Source: Acidobacteriaceae bacterium
Lineage (GTDB): Bacteria > Acidobacteriota > Terriglobia > Terriglobales > Acidobacteriaceae
Length of the DNA stretch: 64,000 bases
Assembly (NCBI GenBank): GCA_003134815.1
Contig: PLCO01000011.1
Coordinates: 1 to 64,000 of the forward strand
Direction of reading: 5' to 3'
This document shows, piece by piece, positions 24,687-33,300 of the stretch. The position numbers and the translations under genes were made by a program. The notes below the pieces were generated by a model that saw only the letters and a list, made by a program, of their open reading frames with translations, was not told where the DNA came from and made no database searches. The number at the start of each line of letters is the position of its first letter. Position 1 is the stretch's first letter.

Positions 24687-27287
24687 TCAGTTGCCTGCCT
24701 TGTTATCAATCCTCATTCCATAAAACGACTTGTGCACGAAGAATACTGACACCAAAAAGAATGCGACTGCCAGCGTAGTTGTCAGCACCGGGTTCTGTGC
24801 GTTGAGCGACACCGCAAGCTCCACGGCAAGCAATCCGAACAGTGTCGTGAACTTGATCACCGGGTTCAATGCCACCGACGAAGTGTCTTTGAACGGATCG
24901 CCAACCGTGTCTCCGATCACGGTTGCGTCGTGCAGAGGCGTCCCTTTCTGATGCATGTCCACCTCTACGACCTTTTTCGCGTTGTCCCATGCGCCGCCGG
25001 CATTCGCCATAAAGATCGCCTGGTACAGGCCGAAGATCGCAATCGAGATCAAATAGCCGATAAACAGGAACGGCTCCATGAACGCGAACGCAAGCGTGGC
25101 GAAGAATACGGCGAGAAAGATGTTCAACATTCCCTTCTGCGCGTATTTCGTGCAAATCTCCACCACTTTTTTGCTGTCCGCGACCGATGCCTTCTCCGCG
25201 CCGTCCAGTTTGATGTGCTGTTTGATGAACTCGACCGCCCGATACGCGCCCGTTGTCACCGCCTGCGTTGAAGCACCGGTGAACCAGTAGATCATTGCCC
25301 CGCCGCAGATCAGCCCCAGCAGGAATGGTGCGTGAAGCAGCGAGAGCTTCTCCACGTCATGGGTCAGCCCGCCGGTCAGCGCCATGATGATCGAGAAGAT
25401 CATTGTGGTCGCGCCCACCACGGCGGTGCCGATCAGCACCGGTTTGGCCGAAGCCTTGAAGGTATTGCCGGCTCCATCGTTTGCTTCGAGCAAATGTTTT
25501 GCGCGCTCGAACTTCACGTCGAATTTGTAGTCCCTCTTCAGCTCAGCTTCGATGCCGGGAACATTCTCGATCAGCGACAACTCGTAGACTGATTGAGCAT
25601 TGTCGGTAACCGGACCGTAGGAATCCACAGCAATTGTCACCGGCCCCATGCCCAGAAACCCAAACGCCACCAAGCCAAACGCGAAGACGGCTGGAGCCAG
25701 CATCAGAGCCGCCATGGACAAGCCCGTACTGAAGTAATAGCCCATGCTCATCAGCGCGACCATGCTCAATCCCAGCCAGTAGGCCGAAAAATTGCCGGCC
25801 ACGAATCCCGACAGAATCCCCAGCGATGCCCCGCCTTCCTGCGCCGATTTCACCACTTCTTTCACGTGCGCGGACTTGGTTGACGTGAACACCTTCACCA
25901 ATTCTGGAATGATCGCGCCTGCCAGCGTTCCGCAGGAGATGATCGATGCCAGCTTCCACCACAGCGTTCCGTCACCGAGATTGGGAATCATCAGGTACGT
26001 GACGATGTAGGTCAGGATGATGGAAACGATGGACGTGATCCACACCAACGATGTCAACGGTGTCTCAAAGTCCATCTCGTCGGCGTTCGCGTACTTCGCG
26101 TGAGCGATTGCGCTGTTGAGAAAATACGCGCCCGAGCTCGAGAGCAGCATGGCGATGCGCATGGTGAAGATCCACACCAGCAGTTGCGCTTGCGTCGTCG
26201 GATCCTTGACTGCCAGCAGAATGAATGTGATCAATGCCACGCCAGTCACGCCATAGGTTTCAAAGCCGTCGGCGCTCGGGCCAACTGAGTCACCCGCATT
26301 GTCGCCCGTGCAGTCCGCAATCACGCCCGGGTTGCGCGCATCGTCCTCCTTGATCTTGAAAACAATCTTCATCAGGTCGGCGCCAATGTCGGCGATCTTG
26401 GTGAAGATGCCGCCTGCAATGCGCAGCGCCGCGGCGCCCAGGCTCTCGCCGATCGCGAAACCAATGAAACAAGGCCCCGCATAATCCCGCGGGATAAACA
26501 AAAGAATGCAGAGCATGATCAGCAGTTCAACCGAAATCAGCAGCATGCCGATGCTCATGCCGGCCTTCAGCGGAATCGCGTAAACCGGATACGGCTTGCC
26601 GCGCAATCCTGCGAACGCTGTCCGCGAGTTCGCAAAGGTGTTCACGCGGATTCCGAACCACGCCACCCCGTAGCTGCCCGCAATACCCACCAGTGAGAAA
26701 CCCAGAATGATCGGCAGCGTAAGCGCAACCGATTTTCCCGGCACCGGCGCCAGGTAGCCAAAGTACAGCGCGATAATCACCGCGATAAAAGCCCACAGAA
26801 AAAGAATGAACTTGCCCTGCGTCACCAGATACGTCTTGCACGTCTCATAAATCATTTCGGAGATTTCGAGCATCGTGCGATGAACCGGCAGGTTCTTCAA
26901 CTGCACATAAATCGCCAGCCCGAACAACAGCCCGCCCGCGCAAAACAGCAATCCGATCATCAGCAGCGCGTGCCCGTTCATGCCGAAAAAACTCACTGTC
27001 GACAAATCCGGAAGAGTCAGGTTCGCCTCGCCTCCGCCCGCGTGTTCCGTCTGGGCGTTTGCGAGTGCCGGCACCAGCAATCCCAAAGCCGCCACCGCGA
27101 CCATCGCCACGAATTTGTACGGCCGCCTCAGAATTGGCCATGCGCCTTCCTTAATCGCCGCTGCCATCTTCCGCATTCTTGTCATCCCAATTCCACACCC
27201 GATAACCTGCCGCCCAAAAATCGCGGCAACAATGAGCGACAAAACGCTCAAGCAGAGAAAGAAGTTCATCCAACCCAGTGCAGTCAC
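24687..27287 (-). CDS. hppA: membrane-bound proton-pumping pyrophosphatase
   Basis: Couples pyrophosphate hydrolysis to H+ export. The 866-residue protein has about 16 membrane segments and the family motifs: DIGADLMKIVFKIKEDD (substrate/Mg loop), GDNAGDSVGPSADGFETY and the late DAWDN-like AGGAWDNAKKVVE segment. The residue after GNTF is Lys (GNTFKASA), the signature of K+-independent proton pumps, as opposed to Ala in K+-dependent ones. A GTG start at 27287 is chosen for its GGAGG site 4 nt upstream. The N-terminus has an extra hydrophobic, Ala-rich segment (about residues 35-80) before the conserved core. Confidence 0.94.
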   Translation of the reverse strand: MTALGWMNFFLCLSVLSLIVAAIFGRQVIGCGIGMTRMRKMAAAIKEGAWPILRRPYKFVAMVAVAALGLLVPALANAQTEHAGGGEANLTLPDLSTVSFFGMNGHALLMIGLLFCAGGLLFGLAIYVQLKNLPVHRTMLEISEMIYETCKTYLVTQGKFILFLWAFIAVIIALYFGYLAPVPGKSVALTLPIILGFSLVGIAGSYGVAWFGIRVNTFANSRTAFAGLRGKPYPVYAIPLKAGMSIGMLLISVELLIMLCILLFIPRDYAGPCFIGFAIGESLGAAALRIAGGIFTKIADIGADLMKIVFKIKEDDARNPGVIADCTGDNAGDSVGPSADGFETYGVTGVALITFILLAVKDPTTQAQLLVWIFTMRIAMLLSSSGAYFLNSAIAHAKYANADEMDFETPLTSLVWITSIVSIILTYIVTYLMIPNLGDGTLWWKLASIISCGTLAGAIIPELVKVFTSTKSAHVKEVVKSAQEGGASLGILSGFVAGNFSAYWLGLSMVALMSMGYYFSTGLSMAALMLAPAVFAFGLVAFGFLGMGPVTIAVDSYGPVTDNAQSVYELSLIENVPGIEAELKRDYKFDVKFERAKHLLEANDGAGNTFKASAKPVLIGTAVVGATTMIFSIIMALTGGLTHDVEKLSLLHAPFLLGLICGGAMIYWFTGASTQAVTTGAYRAVEFIKQHIKLDGAEKASVADSKKVVEICTKYAQKGMLNIFLAVFFATLAFAFMEPFLFIGYLISIAIFGLYQAIFMANAGGAWDNAKKVVEVDMHQKGTPLHDATVIGDTVGDPFKDTSSVALNPVIKFTTLFGLLAVELAVSLNAQNPVLTTTLAVAFFLVSVFFVHKSFYGMRIDNKAGN

Positions 27288-27497
27288 ATACCCTCCACAT
27301 CTAAAGTTTTGTACTCGCCGCACATACAGCCGCTCATCCGGCCACCAAAATCCGCCGGGGAATTGCCAACGGAAGGCTATCATCCGAATACACCGCTGTC
27401 GAGTGACCCCTGTCACGATGTGCGTGTACCAGATTCTCGGCTTGATTTCGTGCCATTCCGGACCGTGAAAGCGGCCCGGTGACGCTCGCCTCCGCCG

Positions 27498-29219
27498 CTA
27501 CTCCACCGGCACATCGATCTTGTCGCCGGGGAGCGGAGCCGTCATTCCCGGGCCATCCTCGTCCCGTTCCTGCCCGTCCGCGAGCGGATGCAGTTTGAAC
27601 AACACCAGCACATTGCGATCTGGATCGTCCAGCGCGGGAAAGCTCGCCACTTGTTCCAGCGATTCATGCGTGTGCAGCTCCGCCAGAATTACCGGATCGA
27701 TCCCATTCCACGACGCGTACCAGCCCGGCTGCTCGCGCCCCACTTTTTCCCCAAGATCATCAAAGCTGATTTCGTCGCAAATCGTCGGCAAATGCGTCAT
27801 CAGCGTAATGTCGTCGCCGCTCACAGACACCAGTTCCCGCTTCCCGTTCGGGTGCGCATCAATATACTGTGTCAATTTCTCCGCCGCGTTCACCCACGTG
27901 TACTCGGGATGCGTCGCGTACTCGATCGTCTTCGCCGCCTGAACCACCGTCGCGCCGCCAGCCACCGCAATCACGCACCATCTCGCCCTTCGCGTCCATC
28001 CTCCCTGCGCCACAAGCGCATTCGCCCCCATTGCGACCACGCAGAAAATCAGGAAAGACGCCGCCAGTATGTATCGCGGCTGGGGATGGTCCTGCACCGT
28101 CATAAACATCACCATGCCTGCGACACCGAGCAGTGCCGCGCCAAACACCGGATCGCGCCAGAGCTTCTTACTCCACTCCGCGCGCCGCATCAGCACCGCC
28201 CCCAGTACCAGCGCTCCGGCCAGCGGCACCAGGCCCAGCGGAAACGAATTTTGATCAATCCACAACAGCCCGTGAAACGACCACCAGAATGCCGCCAGCG
28301 GCCAGGTGTATCCATCCGGCAGCGTAAAGTGGCTCACCACCAAAAAATATTTGTAATCCGGCATCAACCCCAACCGGACAACCATCGCCAGCCACGCGCC
28401 GTACACCAGCATCGCGCTCAACGCCACCGCCAGCGCGCATTTAATCGCCTGCTTGCGCTGGCCCCAAAGCGGCATCAACACCGCCCAGGCAACAGCCGGC
28501 ATCAGAAACGCAGCCGTCGTCTTCGTCAGCACCATCACCGCATACAGCAACCCGATCCCCACCGACATCAGCACTGGCCGCTTCATCCGCGGCAAACGCA
28601 CCGCAACATTCAGCGTCGCCAGCAGCAGAGTCGTCTGCAGCGGCTCCAGGATCGCCAGTCGGCTAAAGCTATAAACATAGGGACTCGTCACCGCCAGCGT
28701 CACTCCCAGCAACGCAGCCCAGCGGGGAATCCCGGCGGATAGGTCTTCATCCGCGGAGTGAGAACGCGGCACGCTTCTGCGCAACAACAGGTAGCACAGC
28801 ACCAGGCTCGCGAAAAAGCACCCCACGGCCAGCCCGCGCGCCGCCTGCACGCTCACGCCGGTAAAGAAGTAAAGCAGCCACTCCGCAAAGGGCCACACCG
28901 GAACGATCACTGCGGGATTGAAATCCCCTGCCAGATACCAGTTCCCAAACAGGTGCGCGCGCGCCGCCGCATTCCCGTACCAGCCCTCGTCGGTGTACTT
29001 GGCCCAGTCCATCATCCACGGCGATCCGTTGGGAAAATCGGCCCTCAGGTGCCACGCATGCAGCGCCGCGAATCCCGCAATCGCAAGCACCCACGCCGTC
29101 AGGCCCCAGCGCCGCATCCCGCCCTCTCGTCCTGTCCGCGGCCTGTGCCCCTCCATTGCACGCTCCCGCACTCGACCAATGTGCCCCAAACGCTCCTCAG
29201 TTGGAGACTCCGCTGGCAT
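27498..29219 (-). CDS. ArnT/PMT-like membrane glycosyltransferase (GT-C)
   Basis: A 573-residue membrane protein resembling the dolichyl-phosphate-mannose mannosyltransferase/ArnT superfamily, which moves a sugar from a lipid carrier to an acceptor on the periplasmic side. After the first helix comes a loop with the acidic pair in YTDEGWYGNAAARAHLFGNWY, matching the catalytic D-E region. Around ten more helices follow, then a soluble C-terminal domain of about 150 residues. GAGGGAA precedes the ATG at 29219; in-frame ATGs at 29156 and 29117 are alternatives. Donor and acceptor unknown. Confidence 0.78.
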   Translation of the reverse strand: MPAESPTEERLGHIGRVRERAMEGHRPRTGREGGMRRWGLTAWVLAIAGFAALHAWHLRADFPNGSPWMMDWAKYTDEGWYGNAAARAHLFGNWYLAGDFNPAVIVPVWPFAEWLLYFFTGVSVQAARGLAVGCFFASLVLCYLLLRRSVPRSHSADEDLSAGIPRWAALLGVTLAVTSPYVYSFSRLAILEPLQTTLLLATLNVAVRLPRMKRPVLMSVGIGLLYAVMVLTKTTAAFLMPAVAWAVLMPLWGQRKQAIKCALAVALSAMLVYGAWLAMVVRLGLMPDYKYFLVVSHFTLPDGYTWPLAAFWWSFHGLLWIDQNSFPLGLVPLAGALVLGAVLMRRAEWSKKLWRDPVFGAALLGVAGMVMFMTVQDHPQPRYILAASFLIFCVVAMGANALVAQGGWTRRARWCVIAVAGGATVVQAAKTIEYATHPEYTWVNAAEKLTQYIDAHPNGKRELVSVSGDDITLMTHLPTICDEISFDDLGEKVGREQPGWYASWNGIDPVILAELHTHESLEQVASFPALDDPDRNVLVLFKLHPLADGQERDEDGPGMTAPLPGDKIDVPVE

Positions 29220-29433
29220 TCTTGTTCCCTCAGATTCTTCAAATGAGCAATGCTGGATTTTGAAGCAAACTTGGTCGTGGAATTGGCTTCAGCGTGAATT
29301 CCCCCGAGTATATCGCGCTCCAAACGGCTCGTTTCCCGTTCCCCGGCACCCTGCCTACCTATTCTCTATGTCCCTAGCCTCTAGTGCCCAGTCCCGGATC
29401 CTGTCCTGAGCGAAGCTGGAGGATTCCTAATCC

Positions 29434-29475
29434 ATTTCCTATTCCCTATTCCCTACTGCTTACTCCCTGCTCCCT
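29434..29475 (-). repeat. six-unit NNNCCCT heptamer array
   Basis: ATTTCCT, ATTCCCT, ATTCCCT, ACTGCTT, ACTCCCT and GCTCCCT run in exact 7-nt register. This is the only array of the family not directly after a stop codon. At 29398-29424 is a fragment with CCTGAGCGAAGC, related to the modules at 30774 and 35940. Nothing else is seen in the 347-bp gap (29220-29566). Confidence 0.7.
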
Positions 29476-29566
29476 GTCTTCCTCATGTTTTTCCCCGCCA
29501 CGCCGATGAAACCATTGATGGCTTCGCATATCACCATTGCGTTCGAGGCGCGGCAAGTTGGATTCC

Positions 29567-30649
29567 ATGCATAGTTCGGCTCCATTCCACCCGCAGCCAT
29601 CCGGCCTCAGCCTCGTCGAGTTCGATCCCGGCGTTGACGCCGTCCAGGTTGTCGGCGTAAGTGCCGCCTGGCGCAAGCTCCTCGTGCAGGCCGATATGGT
29701 CGCACCTCAAGTCCAGGTCGCCACCATTGAGGGTGAGCACGGCACCGGCAAGCACACTCTCGCGCGCTATCTGTTCAGCCGTTCGCCCCTTTCTACCAGC
29801 AACTTTCAGCGCCGCGACGCTCGCGAGTGGCTGGCCACAGACGCCGACGCATCCACCCTTTCCGGCTTCACCTATCTCGATCGCGTCGACCTTCTCGCCC
29901 CTCCGGGACAGGGACTGCTCCTTGGCGTTCTCAGAAACCTTCAGGACCGTCCGCCCGGCCACGCCGTTCTGATTGCTTCCTCGCAAACTCCGCTCCGCCT
30001 CATGGCCGGCCAGGGACTGCTCCTTCCTGACCTCGCCTTTCGCCTCACTTCGATTCGCTTTTTCATCCCGCCGCTCCGCCAGCGCCGTGAAGACATCGCC
30101 CCGCTCGTCCAGTTCCTCCTCGACCGCATCTGCGCCCGCTATCAGCAACGCCCGGTCCTTCTGGGACCCGGCGCGCTCGCCCGCCTTCTCCAGCACTCCT
30201 GGCCTGGCAACGTGCGCGAAATGGCCGCCATCCTTGAGAACGCCCTTCTCCAGGCCGAAAACGGCGTCATCCGCGCTTCTGACCTGGCCCTGCCGGAAGG
30301 CCTGCCTCAAATCCCTAACTCGCAATTCGACCCCCAGCTCACCTCCAACTCCGTCTCCAGCTCCGCCTTCAACAGCCTTTCCACCGCGCCCGCGAATCCC
30401 CATATCAATCCCCAACTTAATCCCCAACTTAATCCTTGGTCCAACCCCTCCACCGGCAACGGCCAAATGCTTGACCCGCAATCCTCCGCTGGCGCCGCAG
30501 ACCTCGCACTCGACACGATCATTAACCACCACGTCCAGTTCGTCCTCGACTTCAACCGAGGCAACAAGCTCCGCACTGCCCGCCAGCTCGGCATCAGCCG
30601 CTCCACTCTCTACCGCATCCTCGCCAACGAAACCTTCCTCGCTCGCTAG
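29567..30649 (+). CDS. degenerate sigma-54-activator-like AAA+ protein with Fis-type HTH
   Basis: A 360-residue protein shaped like the AAA+ and DNA-binding part of a bacterial enhancer-binding protein. Walker A GEHGTGKHT (56-64), Walker B region FTYLDRVDLL (101-110), the FRLTSIRFFIPPLRQRREDI segment (about 158-177) and WPGNVREM are clear, and a Fis-like HTH ends the protein (LRTARQLGISRSTLYRIL). The GAFTGA loop that contacts sigma-54 is absent and the Walker B acidic partner is Arg. A Ser/Asn/Pro-rich linker includes a duplicated NPQL. Likely a non-canonical regulator. ATG at 29567 preferred over TTG at 29537. Confidence 0.82.
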   Translation: MHSSAPFHPQPSGLSLVEFDPGVDAVQVVGVSAAWRKLLVQADMVAPQVQVATIEGEHGTGKHTLARYLFSRSPLSTSNFQRRDAREWLATDADASTLSGFTYLDRVDLLAPPGQGLLLGVLRNLQDRPPGHAVLIASSQTPLRLMAGQGLLLPDLAFRLTSIRFFIPPLRQRREDIAPLVQFLLDRICARYQQRPVLLGPGALARLLQHSWPGNVREMAAILENALLQAENGVIRASDLALPEGLPQIPNSQFDPQLTSNSVSSSAFNSLSTAPANPHINPQLNPQLNPWSNPSTGNGQMLDPQSSAGAADLALDTIINHHVQFVLDFNRGNKLRTARQLGISRSTLYRILANETFLAR

Positions 30650-30702
30650 CGCTCTCCAAAATTCCCCAATCTAAATGGACTGCGATTGCTTTTCGCGATA
30701 CA

Positions 30703-30890
30703 GATCCACCACGAAAGTGGGTGCCCGATCTCCCGCTTCCGGGACATGGGATAGCACGGTCGCATCTTTTTCGCGGTGTCATCCGAGCGAAGCGCATGGG
30801 GCCCCGTGATCGTGGCGCGATCACGGAGTAAGCGAAGTCGAAGGATCTGCTTCTTGGAATTCCGGCTAGGGTGGGATCGCAGGAACCCCA
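30703..30890 (+). repeat. composite intergenic repeat
   Basis: Modules in order: CCACCACGAAAGTGGGTGCCC-type leader (30706-30726), GGGATAGCA, TTTTTCGCGGTGTCATCC (30767-30784), GAGCGAAGCGC, a perfect 9-bp hairpin CCGTGATCG/CGATCACGG (30804-30826), GAAGGATCTGCTT, and a GGGTGGGAT block. The same modules in another order and length occur at 35861-36024. It fills the gap 30650-30918. Confidence 0.65.
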
Positions 30891-30918
30891 ACCTCGGGTT
30901 CTGTATCAGGGCACGACT

Positions 30919-31353
30919 TCACTCGATGCAATAAAGCGCCTTCGCCCCGCCGGTCACAGCCGCCGTCACCATGCGGCGGTCGAACGTGGCCAACTTCCCG
31001 CCATGAGCACGCGCCAAGGCCAGAAGATATGTATCGGTCACCTGCTTCGAGTCCAGCAGCCGCGACGTGTCCACGCTCTCGGTATCAAAAAGCGTCGCAT
31101 CATCCGGCCAGAATTCATGGCCGCCGAGTGCAAGCAGCCCGGTCATCAGCTCCGCCACCGCCGCGGGAGTTCCGGGCGAGCTCGGGTAGCGTGGATGCCC
31201 AACGATCCGCAGCACTCCATTTTCCGTCAGCGGGCACGTGGCCCACGCATCGCGCCCCTTTGTGGCAAACCACTCGTGCGCGCGGTCGTGCTGCACGTGT
31301 ACAGGATCGATGAGCGCGATAAGCACGTTCACGTCCAGCAGAAAGCGCGTCAC
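30919..31353 (-). CDS. vapC: VapC-type PIN ribonuclease toxin
   Basis: A 144-residue PIN protein. Acidic residues sit in FLLDVNVLIALIDP (D7), CPLTENGVLRI (Glu) and DSKQVTDTYLLALARAHGGKLATFDRRM (two Asp), the four-acid Mg2+ site. The VHVQHDRAHEWFA segment is typical of the VapC subgroup next to RHH antitoxins. It follows the antitoxin gene by 13 nt on the same strand. Predicted substrate is tRNA or rRNA by family; not determined here. Confidence 0.9.
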   Translation of the reverse strand: MTRFLLDVNVLIALIDPVHVQHDRAHEWFATKGRDAWATCPLTENGVLRIVGHPRYPSSPGTPAAVAELMTGLLALGGHEFWPDDATLFDTESVDTSRLLDSKQVTDTYLLALARAHGGKLATFDRRMVTAAVTGGAKALYCIE

Positions 31354-31366
31354 TCGAACTCTTCCT

Positions 31367-31597
31367 TCACTGCAACTCTTCCTGAAGTTGCCGCACCAGG
31401 TCCGAGGTCACTCTCGGCGCGCCGGCACGCACTGGGAGAAGCGGGACACCGTTGCGGCTTTTTCGTTTGGTGGTCGTGGGCCGCAGCGCATTGCGCGCAA
31501 GCGAGCTGATCACCTCGCCCACACTCTTCCCCTCGCTCGCAGCCATCTCCTTGGCCGCCGCCAGAATGTCGTCATCGATCGCCAGTGTCGTCCGCAT
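31367..31597 (-). CDS. vapB: VapB-type antitoxin
   Basis: A 76-residue protein with an N-terminal ribbon-helix-helix MRTTLAIDDDILAAAKEMAASEGKSVGEVISSLARNAL and a basic, flexible C-terminus. It partners the downstream VapC. The ATG at 31597 is preferred over a GTG at 31606 because GGAAGAG is at proper distance and the RHH strand then begins at residue 1-6, as usual. Likely autorepressor. Confidence 0.86.
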   Translation of the reverse strand: MRTTLAIDDDILAAAKEMAASEGKSVGEVISSLARNALRPTTTKRKSRNGVPLLPVRAGAPRVTSDLVRQLQEELQ

Positions 31598-31698
31598 CAG
31601 CACCACTCTTCCACATCAAACATCATACATCAATCATCACACCGGCGCGCGTTCCCAATCGGTCAGTCAGCCGGAGTCGAAATGGCGACTTGCCGCCC

Positions 31699-32904
31699 CT
31701 ACTGCTGCAGCACCACCTGGTCGCCTTCCTTCACGCCGCTTTGGATCTCCGTCACCGATCCATTCGACAGCCCCACCGTCACCGGAACCTTGCGGAAGCC
31801 CTCTTTCTTATGGCTGTCTGGAACCTCCACCGACGCATTCTGCTTGTTGTCGTAGATCACCGCGTCTTCCGGCACCGTCAGCACGCCCTTGTGCTCGTCC
31901 AGCAGAATCTCCGCGTTGGCCGTCATGTTGGCCTTCAGCTCGCCGCCCGGATTGTTGATCGACACGCGAACCTCGAATGTCGTCACGTTGTCTTTTTCCA
32001 CTCCCATCGGCGCAATCTTCGTCACTTTTCCGTAAAACAGCCGGTCATGAAAGCTCTCCACCTTGATGCGCGCTGGCTGCCCCATGTAGACATGCGCAAT
32101 GTCCGCTTCGTCCACCTTGCCCTGCACGTACACTTCCGACGTATCGCCCTCAGTCATGATCAGCGTGGCCGTCGACCCCAGCACCAGAATCGAGCTCACC
32201 GCATCGCCGATCTCCACGTCCCGCGACAGAATCACGCCGTCCATCGGCGCCACAATGGTTGTATAAGACAACTGCTCCTCAAGCTGTTGCAAACTGGCCT
32301 GGCTCTGTTGCACCTGCGCCTTCGCCTGCTTCAGCTTCGCCGTGTCCACACCAATCTGCGCCTTGGCTGAATCACGCCGCGTGAGCGCCGCCAGATAATC
32401 GCGATTCGCGTCGTCCAACGTCTGCCTGCTCACGATCCCTTCCTTATTCATCTCCACGTTCCGGTCCAGCGTCGCCTTGTACATCGGCAGGTCCGGAGCC
32501 GCTGCGGTCACTCGATCCTGTTCGATGTTGGCTTCGTACGTTGTCACGTTGGCCTGGGCGCTGGCCAGCTGCGCGCGCGCCGCGTCCACCTGCGCGGAAA
32601 TCTCCTGCTGATCGAGTTGCGCCAGTTGCTGCCCCTTGTGCACCCGGTCGTTAATGTCCACGTAGAGTTTTTCTACAATCCCGGACGCCTTGCCCTTTAC
32701 CTCAACCTTCGTAATCGGCTGGATATCGCCCGTAGCCACCACACTTTTGGCAACGTCGCCGCGGCTCACCTTGGCCAGCCGGTTCGGGTCGATCGTGTCT
32801 CCCTTTGCGATTCGAATCGCGGCAAAAATTGCCACAATCACCACAAGTCCGCCCAAACTGCCCACCCAAATCCACAGTTTCTTATTCTTTCGCGACGCTG
32901 CCAC
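31699..32904 (-). CDS. periplasmic adaptor subunit (MacA/HlyD-like)
   Basis: A 401-residue membrane-fusion protein anchored by one N-terminal helix (about 9-32). The lipoyl halves are VEVKGKASGIVEKLYVDINDRVHKGQQLAQLD and YTTIVAPMDGVILSRDVEIGDAVS, flanking a long alpha-hairpin with a coiled-coil region (AARAQLASAQANVTTYEANI ... KAQVQQSQASLQQLEEQL). Beta-barrel and membrane-proximal domains follow. It starts with GTG after a strong GGGGAGG. It is divergent from two MacB-like permease genes and probably works with them in efflux across the envelope. Confidence 0.9.
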   Translation of the reverse strand: MAASRKNKKLWIWVGSLGGLVVIVAIFAAIRIAKGDTIDPNRLAKVSRGDVAKSVVATGDIQPITKVEVKGKASGIVEKLYVDINDRVHKGQQLAQLDQQEISAQVDAARAQLASAQANVTTYEANIEQDRVTAAAPDLPMYKATLDRNVEMNKEGIVSRQTLDDANRDYLAALTRRDSAKAQIGVDTAKLKQAKAQVQQSQASLQQLEEQLSYTTIVAPMDGVILSRDVEIGDAVSSILVLGSTATLIMTEGDTSEVYVQGKVDEADIAHVYMGQPARIKVESFHDRLFYGKVTKIAPMGVEKDNVTTFEVRVSINNPGGELKANMTANAEILLDEHKGVLTVPEDAVIYDNKQNASVEVPDSHKKEGFRKVPVTVGLSNGSVTEIQSGVKEGDQVVLQQ

Positions 32905-33300
32905 AATTTCCTCCCCAAAAAGTGCCTAATATGCGCTGCTCTCCCAGCCTACGTTGCTGGAACATGACCAGAACATAAAAATGACCTGCAAGTTCAGACG
33001 GGGCCTCAGCACCGTTGTAACCTGCTCGCCTGTACTACGCAAGGCACTGCATCACGGTTCCCCGGTGACCCAAATCACCCTACCGTGCTTCACGGTATGG
33101 GACGAGCCGCAAGACGCAAAACACCCCGCACCGGGTCCAACCGGCCCGCTCGCGGGACGAAACGTGGCCCCATGCATCCGGCCATCCCCTTCCTTGGGAA
33201 CCTCTCCCCCAACTTCGTCGTATTGTTCATATAAAGGAGAAAGCAGGCCGTTTTCGGTTATTAGAGACAAGCCAAGCCGTTTCCGGGCCGTCTTATTCTC
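32905..33300. other. divergent intergenic region, adaptor/permeases
   Basis: A 396-bp gap between the start of the MacA-like gene and the first permease gene. It contains a small hairpin ACCGTG-CTT-CACGGT (33082-33096) but no convincing ORF, operator or promoter that I can name. Confidence 0.4.

Noticed and set aside
29099-29323. Small minus-strand frame upstream of the glycosyltransferase
   Set aside because: No ribosome-binding site and it overlaps the glycosyltransferase start in another frame.
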